This document shows positions 56,263 through 64,000 of a stretch of 64,000 nucleotides of DNA, one piece after another. The notes under the pieces are model-generated. The model saw only the letters and a program-made list of their open reading frames with translations. It was not told where the DNA came from and searched no databases. The DNA is taken from contig JAHQIW010007363.1 of the NCBI GenBank assembly GCA_019055375.1, positions 124,001 through 188,000 on the forward strand. Direction: 5' to 3'. The position numbers were made by a program, and so were the translations under genes. Each line of letters begins with the position of its first letter. The stretch's first letter is position 1. Origin of the DNA: Parelaphostrongylus tenuis (taxonomy: Eukaryota; Nematoda; Chromadorea; Rhabditida; Metastrongylidae).

Positions 56263-56610
56263 AGCGAGGAGGAGGAAGAGATGTCGGCATCAAACCGGTT
56301 GGTTTCTTATCATCGCAACTCATAGTAATCGTTACGTAATCCACGCTAGCCTGGTTCGTTTAGGGGACAGCAATCGAGTCCAGCAAAGCTAACTATGTCG
56401 TCGTCAATCTACTAGGTGAAGGAGGATTTGGCGCAGTGTACAAGTAGTTAGTAGTTATTTGTGGAATTTTAAAGTACGATAATTTAATTCAGTGTCTTTA
56501 GAGTTCTGATCAGAAAGATACGAAAAACGAGTGCGCTATAGAAGTCGCAAAAAAATCGGACAAGTCGAAATTTTAAATTGAAAATGGAAGTGTGTCGTCC
56601 TATCACTAAG
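56257..56610 (+). pseudogene. TTBK/CK1-like protein kinase fragment
   Basis: The first piece reads MMSEEEEEMSASNR. After an intron-like gap with acceptor TTCGTTTAG, the exon at 56364 reads GTAIESSKANYVVVNLLGEG and then GFGAVYK, a perfect glycine-rich ATP loop. After a second gap (acceptor GTCTTTAG) the exon at 56502 reads KDTKNECAIEVAKKSDKSKF and a stop. KMEV follows in a shifted frame near 56581. The order fits tau-tubulin-kinase-like kinases, which are abundant in nematodes. The VAIK lysine is Glu (CAIEVA), the donor after VYK is not GT and the frame shifts, so it is a pseudogene. The rest of the kinase is missing. Confidence 0.6.
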
Positions 56611-57539
56611 TAGTTTTTTTTCACTACAATAGCTACGGTAGTTTTCTTGCCATTTTTCTTGAGAGAAAACGCAAAGTTGATTCGTTGAAAAACCACCCAA
56701 GTTGCTGTAAATAACTAGCGACTAGAACTGATTGTCGAGCATATACTAAAATCAGAATAATACAGGAAAACTGGCATAATCCATGAGTCAAGATCTTTGA
56801 CACTCTCGCAACAGAATCAAGGATTTGCTGCGTACTTGACAGCTTACAATTTTTTGCTTCGCTTGCTGTGAACCTGTGGATGCACAAGAGGTAATTCCGT
56901 AAAGTTCTATCTAGCTCCGCCCTACTCTTCCGCCATTCATGTTCGAAAAATCGACTTTTCTCAGCGTTTCAGGAAAAATCCTCCGCTACCCTTTTGTGCA
57001 TGTTCTGTGATTTTCTATACACTTATGGTACTTTTAATTATACGAAATTTTGTTAGACACACCCATCTATAACTTATGCCGTCTCTACTTTAGTCCTCAT
57101 AGGCTATGCTCAGAGCAATAGACATAAAATTTATTAACTGGAAGCTCGACTAAGCCTGCTGCACTGTAGCTTATGGCGTGATGCATCGGGAAACTCAGTG
57201 TTAAGCAAAGCAGCGGCCCATCTCCTCCTCAACACTCTTTTGTAATCAAACAGCGAACGCCATAAATCGGTCAGCTTCAAGACTGCAGAGAGAATCGTCT
57301 CAGCCAGAATTCAGGAATATTCATATATTGAAGACGAAGCTCTCTTGTAACACCCAAAGGTACACGTGAAATATTCGAAGAGCTTTATGGAAAATGAATG
57401 TGAGGAAGCGATTTGAATGCAAGAGGCAGTGAGATCCTAAAGGTGAATTTGATGATCACTTTAACAGCTTATCTCATCTGTCTCACAGTGTGTTTCTAAC
57501 TACAGATCCAAGTGTTTTAGCAGTCAATTCGTCTTTCAT

Positions 57540-57625
57540 CTTCTTTTTGGACGTAGTAGAATACTCACTGAGCGCGTCTCCTTGCAATTTCGAGAATAGC
57601 CTAGCTGTGGCTTTCCTTACAGCGG
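57540..57625 (-). repeat. SINE family C, partial, mirror copy
   Basis: Minus-strand partner of 50745-50880 (TTTCGAGAATAGCCTAGCTG on the plus strand). Confidence 0.5.
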
Positions 57626-60029
57626 TATAAATAACTTAAACGGTGTTCTACAATAACTAATAGGACTGAGGTATTGAATTCGGCCCACCCTCACGGTTTA
57701 TATTGAGAACTATGTTAACAAATCGTAGTTATTCTGGAGAAAGCTTATCACCTATCCGCAACTGGCGGTGACCTCTAAGGAACTTCCAATTAAGGCTTTC
57801 TCAGAGTTTTTGTGGATCAGTCATATTCAACCAGCAAGGCGTAGTGAAGACGTATTAGTTGAGCACTCGAGTATAACACGATTGATATTGTCTCATATTT
57901 CAGACTGCAGTACTTAAACTCGTAGCTGGTCAGCGAAAGCAGTCACATTTTACTTTGATTGCCGATCGAGGCAAAAAGATACGTACTTTTTTCTCGTCGT
58001 GGAGTTAGTCGGTCAAAGTCTTGCCCTTCTAAAAGCATCACGGCCTAACAAAGAACGAGAGCTTACACTTAACGGTGTCATCCTAGGTTTCGCAATAAAT
58101 TTTTCTGTCACCAGGTGTTTACTATATTTACTAGTATGATTGTAGACGTAAATGTCTGGTACATCGAAATCTGAAGCCGGCCAATCACGCATGTGGTCTA
58201 GGAGACGAAAAGCGAGTGGTAAGGGATTATGTTCCACTATAGCGACCACAGTTCATTACAGTACTTTAGATATCGAGTATGTTTTTTGAAAAAGTTAATA
58301 AAGTCATCTCTTCTTTTTTTCGAGAATCAGTTTTCACTCAACTGATATGTTTCTGTAAAGTGATGCCCATGGGATTTGTCTTTAGAGGAAAAAACAAACG
58401 AGGAAGTAATCGACCTGAAAGCATTTCATGGACATTCCCTTATCATTAAATTTTCAGAACTGCCAGAAAAATTTCCTAAGACAACTAAAGCAAGTCCCTT
58501 ATAGATCGCTTGATATTGTAAATATTAGAGTCATGGTATCATTCATAATTATTACAAGCGCTGCGAAATTTGCAAGGGTACACAAACAGGTTATTTGTAA
58601 ATTCAATAAAAGTTTCAGGTGCGTATACTTAATTTTGGAATGGCACGAAAAAATACAAATGTAAAAGGCGAATTGAAAATACCACCGGAAAGTGTTCGAT
58701 TCAAGGTATTTGTTTCAGTTGATCTTCGATCTCCGTCATTCTGTAAGCCGACCAGTGTAGGCTGCAACCTCTGAGCTCTCTTTCTTCCTTCATATTAGCT
58801 TGGCAACTCCGTCTTACTTTCCAAACAGACACATCATTAAACATTAACAAAGAAACACGAATCAAATTATACACCAATAGAAAGGATAATGTATGCCAAA
58901 TTTTTGGTCACTTTTCGATGCTTTATTAACAGAACTGTGGCGCTTTTGAAGCAAAATACTCAGACAGGTGCTTTATCACATCACCGACTTTGGCAAAACG
59001 TATTTTTGCCAGAGAATGTTGCAACGACCTGAGAAGATGGTAATCATTTGGAGCAGCATCAGCATCAGCGTGGACATATTTTTTGATATTAGAAAACTAA
59101 CGTAATCTGAGAATGACAAGTAACAGCATACTGTTTAGTCAAAATTAAACAAAATCTCACTAGAGTAAACTTTTGCTTCTGAAAAATAAAAAAGTGTAAA
59201 CACTTATGGTTACTGTGATGAATATTTGGCATAACAGGCCCTTTTGATAAAAAGTAAAAGTAATAATTATATCTGCTGTTTCAAAAACTTCACGCTTTCG
59301 CTGTCTAATTTAGTATCTTCTCATCAAACCGAGTGAACTTTCTTTGGCGTTCTATATTTGAAACTGGAGACTATTGAACATCTTACTCAAATAGGGAACG
59401 ATTCGATTCGCTTCTATTACTCGCCACAAGAATAGTGAAATGGGTCTGAAAGATGACTGTGATCATGGTTTTATATGAAACTAGATATAAGTAATCCAAC
59501 AGGTTTATTTATCGGCAAATTTCTGAGATAGAATAATCCTCAGCATAACTTCATGAAGTGGATTGAAGCAAAATAATATGGATCAAGCCATAGACTAGAA
59601 ATGATCACAAACAGTTTGGCCATAGCGTGAAAACAGCTGTGTGATTTATGGATATATATTGAAAAAAATATCCACTGTGCCTTCACAATCTACACGAATT
59701 TTTTGGACAGTAGCACGACGGGCGGCGTCGCGCCTCCTCGGAAATTTGTATAGACGGGCTTCGCGATGAATATAAAGGACATTGCTAGAAAAACTGAATT
59801 TCTGGAGCGACATTGTTATCAATGTATGGTAGAATATTACTGAAAATGCTCTATAAGGATAATTTCATTAAGAAGAACGTCTGTGTTCAGAAAAATGTTT
59901 TGTATTATTGGGTGGAATTTTATCTGTGTTTCTTTTTATTAATTCTTGTGAGTAAAGGGAATACAGGTCAAGTTGGTATTTGACCGATATTTGGTGGTTT
60001 AGCAAATTTTTCCACCGTGTAGTCAAAGA

Positions 60030-60650
60030 TAGTTTGCACGCGGAGTTCCGCCCTGGCTGAAAAAGAGGAGTCTTTGGCCAGCTTGATTCAAAGGTTTCCA
60101 TATTAGGCTAGCACTTCCGTCAGGCACAGTGACGATATTTTTGGAAGTCAAACTGCTCCTGCATTCATGTTATTTTCTTAGAAGATTACGAATCACAGTT
60201 TTAAAGCAAGGAACATCCGGGATTTGTATGAAGACCATAAAAGAAAGGTAAAAAAGGCAAAATGGAAAATTAAGGAGAAATCAAGCAAACGAACTAGCAA
60301 AGAAGTCTTAATATTTTACGTTAAGCTTTCCGATGCTCTATTTTGAAACCTGAATTCACAATTCTATGGAAATCGAAAAATGGAAAGGATGACGCACTGA
60401 AAGTAGAGGAACAAATAAATGCGCAACGAAAAAAGGGTAAGTGTCGATCTCATCACTTCTCGCTAATCAGGAGGCACGAATTCCAGAATCACATCTACTT
60501 AGAAGGTCGTTGAACATAAATCCATCATGGAACCACCCTATGTTCAAGGACATTTATTGATTGACATGTAGTTATTTAATGTCATCAAACAATCACAATT
60601 GTTACACGGTGCCTTTTCGTTCAGTCAATTCCCTTGGGATCTATTGTCAG
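60030..60650. other. No gene recognised
   Basis: Unassigned AT-rich DNA after the end of the palindrome arm. A 77-codon minus-strand frame (59868-60101) lies mostly in the repeat arm and recurs with changes at 48145-48333 and 43946-44134, so it reflects the repeat. Confidence 0.4.
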
Positions 60651-60659
60651 ATTCCATAG

Positions 60660-61010
60660 TTGTTGGGCGAGGTCTCAAAATAGTCGATTGCATTGATTAT
60701 TACATATAATCTTTTAACAGCCACACGCTTGCATCAACATTGTAGAAAAACACCAAGAACATCCGCGTGATTGTTTCGCCTTACGTTAGGTGTAAAATGT
60801 TCTTCTTCGCTTGTCCCATATGGGGGTGGATCTTCGATGACTGACTGAACGAAAGGGAACCGTGCAACTGACGAGGCTGGAAGGTCGAAACAAGTGTATT
60901 GCACCGCATAGGTGCCCTTATGAAAGGATCAGACACTGTCAGATCATAATGCTCTTGAACGATTTCTTAAAATAGTCGATTGCATTAATGATCCGAACTG
61001 TTTAAAAAGC
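60660..61010 (+). mobile_element. Retrozyme-like element, family 2
   Basis: TCAAAATAGTCGATTGCATT at about 60675 recurs at about 60966, a spacing of about 291 bp, with one full hammerhead between. This is the arrangement of a bit more than one monomer. Flank sequence CACTGTCAGATCATAATG is shared with about 845-865 near the other family 2 ribozyme. Confidence 0.6.
60855..60917 (+). ncRNA. Type I hammerhead ribozyme, family 2, intact core
   Basis: Distal stem I GGGAACC pairs with GGTGCCC (one mismatch). Proximal stem I GTGCAA/TTGCAC has six pairs. The core CTGACGA is at 60868-60874 and stem II is GGCT/GGTC with a GGAA loop. GAAA (60887-60890), a two-pair stem III over AAGT and the cleavage triplet GTA (60896-60898) follow. 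The lengths of every helix and the 6-nt bulge (CGCATA) equal those of the family 1 ribozymes although the paired sequences differ. Predicted cleavage is after A60898. Confidence 0.8.
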
Positions 61011-61520
61011 TGGAAACAATCGTTTTCATGTTTATTCCTCGTTGTAGTCCGCTTTTAATACCATAGTAATCGTTCTCTCCATCATCATAGTCAAGTTCGT
61101 TGTCGTAATCATTTCTGAAGATTATATAACCAAGCGCAATACTATTACGAACACGTTGATTGCGAGTTTATCTACAAATTATTGGAACAAGTTCGAATAA
61201 TGTGACTGCGATTATAGTTTTCACAATTGACGTAGTATAAAGTCGTCGACTATAATTTATCTTTATTTATTTCGTAAACTGGGAAGAGTATAACAAAGTG
61301 ACTGAAGGTGTCCTGTCCTATAGTACACATCTGATCATGGTTTGGCATTGTACTTCAAACATGCCCAAATCTCTATCTTGCAGGGATTGGTACAATCAAA
61401 TAAAATACGTGTGTCGAAACGAAAACATTGAATTGCCACTCAGCAAAACCATCTGAATGGCTGAAATTTTTGATGGCTGATATTACACTATCACACTGTG
61501 TGTAACATGAAAACACTTGG

Positions 61521-61634
61521 ATGAAAGGAGCAGTGGAGTGGATTTCAAGAGAGTACAAGCCTCTTCTTGGAAAAGCACCAAAGCGACGGGCGGACGTGCT
61601 TATGGCTAGCCTCACCTATGTGCATCCACAGATG
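61521..61634 (+). CDS. Candidate small gene, exon 1
   Basis: 38 codons from ATG to a GT donor (CAGATG|GTAACG), phase 0: REYKPLLGKAPKRRADVLMA and then SLTYVHPQM. The ATG is the first in frame after a stop, but an upstream exon cannot be excluded. The product family is unknown. Confidence 0.45.
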
Positions 61635-61693
61635 GTAACGAGTTTGAATTCGTGGTATCGGTCTTGCATTCGTCTTAATTTCTTAATAGACAG

Positions 61694-61784
61694 CACTATG
61701 AACAACAGCTGCGGGAAAATGAAAATTACTTTGACGATCGTACTTCCACTAAAGATGGACTGGTTCACTCTCAAAGTTTGCAAG
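61694..61784 (+). CDS. Candidate small gene, exon 2
   Basis: Acceptor TAATAGACAG follows an intron of 59 bases. The frame continues as HYEQQLRENENYFDDRTSTK and ends at donor AAG|GTATAT in phase 1. The composition is hydrophilic and clearly protein-like. Confidence 0.5.
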
Positions 61785-61858
61785 GTATATGAAATTGGAT
61801 GAATGCCCAAACAAGCAAGCGTTTCTTCTTTAGTTCTAGAGCAACTATTTTGTTACAG

Positions 61859-61881
61859 TAGAGCTTGCTATGATCAATTAA
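61859..61881 (+). CDS. Candidate small gene, exon 3 (end)
   Basis: After a 74-base intron ending TTTTGTTACAG, the frame reads VELAMIN and TAA. Phase 1 matches exon 2. Together the three exons encode about 75 residues. Both introns have canonical ends and nematode-like lengths. Confidence 0.4.
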
Positions 61882-61889
61882 TGAAGTGA

Positions 61890-62570
61890 AACGGCACAAT
61901 ACACAAAGAATGAGGTAAGCTCCTCTTTAGGGAGGATTTTTTCAATTTCTTTTCACTGAACCGCTTCCCGATCTGCTGTGCGGCACTGGGCACTTCTTGC
62001 ATTTGACTCCTTCTTCCTATCCATAATTCGAACATCCGGCGAGATGAAAGTTTCAATGAATCCAGAGCTTAATTGGATGAGTAGCGTGTTCTTGGAGACA
62101 GCGTCACTGTCACCGCTTTACTCCAGCGCACTTTTCATACAGTACTTACAGATGCTTGTATGATTGGGAGAAAACCGTCGAAGCAACTGCTAAAACAACT
62201 GTGAAGGGCAGTAAGTCTCGAGTCATGGAAAGAATTAATTTTTCAAAGCGTAACCAAATCACTAAACTGTTTTTGCAATTTATTTGCCTAGCTTTTTCTT
62301 ACTCTGTATTATTCACATTGTGATAGCTCTTCTATGGACCTATGTCATTCACAACATGTTCTGCGACCTTCTCCATCTTGCAGAATACCACTGAAAATGG
62401 TTTACGCTGCATTGATAGCCATGGCAACGCTTAAACTTAATGCGGAGTCTTCGAGCGAAATCACACTATTTTATCATTTTCAAAGCGATGTTTATGCAAA
62501 AAATAAAAAGTTAAAAAATTATTGCTCTTAACTCACACGTCAAAAAAGGAAAAGTTCTAAGATCATTGTT
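61890..62570. other. No gene recognised
   Basis: Overlapping 60-codon frames on opposite strands at about 61874-62163 are the only hints. I could not decide whether either is coding. Confidence 0.3.
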
Positions 62571-62571
62571 C

Positions 62572-62775
62572 ACTTTCTTTTGTTTTGAACGCGGCTGATC
62601 TTCCAGACTTACGTCACCTTCGTCAAACTTTTTGAATCACCTGTCCACTGTGCTTTTGCCAACTGTGTCTTCGCTCCGAGCCAGATTGATGCGTTCACTA
62701 GCCACAGATGCATTTGAACCCCACAACCATTCGTGCACCATCAACAACCTAATTTGCTCGCTTGTTAACTTCATC
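62572..62775 (-). pseudogene. mariner transposase N-terminal domain
   Basis: The minus strand from ATG at about 62774 reads MKLTSEQIRLLMVHEW, then ASVASERINLARSEDTVGKS and FKKFDEGDVSLEDQPRS. This is the helix-turn-helix DNA-binding domain of mariner transposases. The usual WFKKF tryptophan is a stop codon (TGA). The catalytic domain is missing. Confidence 0.75.
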
Positions 62776-62879
62776 TTGAACTAAGTAGATAAATTATATA
62801 CTAATCAACGCAAAAGAAGACGGGCTTTCATATGAGCGTAAAAACACAAAAAATGGTCAACACCCAATAGAATTGCATG

Positions 62880-64000
62880 GGTTTTCTCAGGACTTTTTTC
62901 CAAAGTATTGCAACAAAAAATTGTTTATTAGCGTATTAATATTAGTAATTATTAATATTAATATATTGATATTTATATTTATTGAAAATATGTCTTTCTT
63001 CCCATGGTGTAGGTTTTCCATTGTGAAAAAGGAGAGGGTCCAATAAAAGTGGGCAATGTTGATGCTAAAAAAACGTTCTCCTGAAAGTAATTAGCACTAA
63101 TATTTTGGACAGCGAAAAGTGAATATTCGATCTTGTTCGCTAGAAACTAGCGTCCCATTCGAGTTTTTACAATCATTCGAAGGATGAAATCTCGTTTGTA
63201 ACCTCACCTGGCCGGGTTTTCAAAACATGCTTTTATATTGCTGAAGAATTAAAAATAAAAGGAGTCATTCAATTCTATAGGGAGTTGTGTTCAAAGCGGA
63301 GAAAAATTCCCAAATGAAAAAAGCTGCACCCCACATATTACTTTGAGGTCCATGAGGGACGTTTCGACCCGCACCGCTCTACGTCAAATCTCCCTAGTTA
63401 CTGTGATGGCGGCGTTGCGACCCGTGAGAAAGGCGGCGAATCTCGTGACAAGGCAGACACCAGACATCATGATGGACGAAGGAGACGAAAGAGGACATGA
63501 TCATTAATAACCCCCAAGGGGCGACGTGTGCCTGTTAAGGTCAAGAATGTTTGAAGACCTTTCTCGCTGCATAGAAGTTTTTTCTGAGACATTTAATGAT
63601 CATTCGAAAGCACAAATTCCTGCGATTTCAATAAGTTGTTCAGGTTTAGAAAAAGAGTTTTGATTACGTTTGCAGCAGCAAAAATCAAATTGTGTTTCGC
63701 AATTTTCTTCATTTGCTCGGTTAAGGCTTCGATATCGTTCTTAACTAAAGTTTTATTAGCCATTAGATCGTTCAGATCGCGAGGATTTTGGTGATATAGT
63801 TGGTCTTTTGAAAGGTTATCAGTGAACGGTGTTAGGGAGAGAAAGGATCACATTTCACGCCTAAAATGTTACCCGCTGCTTGGACGTCATAGGTGGCTTA
63901 TTGGTAATTAGATGTGAAATTTATATGTCAGAGGCATCGTATCCTTACATAAAGAATGGAACATAACGAATGAATCTTTAACAAGGACTCTGATATAAAA
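62880..64000. repeat. Diverged repeat R-like DNA
   Basis: Contains motif copies near 63590-63700 and 63755-63850 (GATCGTTCAGATCGCGAGGA, compare 11795). It also has a block at 63340-63540 with GGACGTTTCGACCCGC and many short frames. An AT-rich run is at 62930-62990. No gene was recognised to the window end. Confidence 0.35.

Larger units (their letters stand above)
55655..60023. repeat. Large palindrome 2, right arm
   Basis: Reverse complement partner of 48206-52640. Matching pairs include GTTTGTCACACGGCTAAGAC (55700) with its counterpart near 52585, and CTCCTCCTCAACACTC (57222) with GAGTGTTGAGGAGGAG (51135). The outermost block, 58930-60023, is a third copy of the inverted repeat 1 arm. Confidence 0.85.

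Noticed and set aside
63340..63420. Possible hammerhead on the minus strand (GGGTCGAAACGTCCC)
   Set aside because: GAAAC-GTC is present, but the required CTGANGA core reads TTGACGT and stem I does not pair convincingly.
1..64000. CRISPR arrays, operons, bacterial promoters or terminators
   Set aside because: No regularly spaced short repeats and no bacterial gene layout. The window is eukaryotic.

Overview
This window reads as repeat-rich intergenic and intronic DNA from an animal, most likely a clade V parasitic nematode of the hookworm/strongylid type. The sequence shows an AT-rich background, very short introns with GT/AG ends, an intron-containing tRNA-Tyr of nematode form, RTE-type LINEs, Penelope-like elements (PLEs), mariner relics and several tRNA-derived SINE families. 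There is no bacterial gene organisation. Naming the nematode group is an inference from the element types and from gene fragments that resemble nematode genes (an AIP1/UNC-78-like WD40 fragment and a TTBK-like kinase fragment).

Layout. 0-4 kb: a tRNA-derived SINE and two families of small elements carrying hammerhead self-cleaving ribozymes, one arranged as a 260-bp-arm palindrome (1740-2346) and one as a tandem partial dimer (3440-3725). 4.3-6.05 kb: three copies of a 300-bp minus-strand SINE. 7.0-8.8 kb: a tandem duplication of about 0.8 kb led by CT tracts. 8.8-12.2 kb: another SINE, a fold-back repeat, an internally deleted mariner and a clipped RTE tail. 12.2-15.2 kb: two fold-back DNA transposons flanking four phase-matched exons of an unidentified coiled-coil gene. 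16.7-18.3 kb: an RTE reverse transcriptase with a 5' inversion. 19-30 kb: mostly unassigned DNA with SINEs and scattered plus-strand exon-like fragments, including a frameshifted AIP1-like piece. 31.7-36.6 kb: a fold-back element, then a PLE in inverted double copy. 37.2-40.5 kb: a near full-length but dead RTE. 40.5-42.9 kb: an inverted pair of mariner transposase pieces.

42.9-60.0 kb is dominated by inverted duplications. One has 2.5-kb arms (42870-45436 and 46824-49316) and carries a cluster of tRNA-Tyr and tRNA-Tyr-like sequences in each arm. A second, imperfect palindrome has arms of about 4.4 kb (48206-52640 and 55655-60023). It holds a PLE tail in one arm, a kinase pseudogene in the other and repeat DNA in the centre. 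60.6-64 kb: a second-family hammerhead element, a small three-exon candidate gene, a mariner N-terminus and more repeat DNA.

The most interesting system is the set of hammerhead-ribozyme elements. Two sequence-divergent families share the same architecture: 7-bp distal stem I, 6-bp proximal stem I, 6-nt bulge, 4-bp stem II and minimal stem III, with compensatory changes in the helices. They resemble metazoan retrozymes, and PLEs that could mobilise such RNAs lie in the same window. No complete host gene could be modelled with certainty. Similarity statements come from reading the sequence, not from searches.
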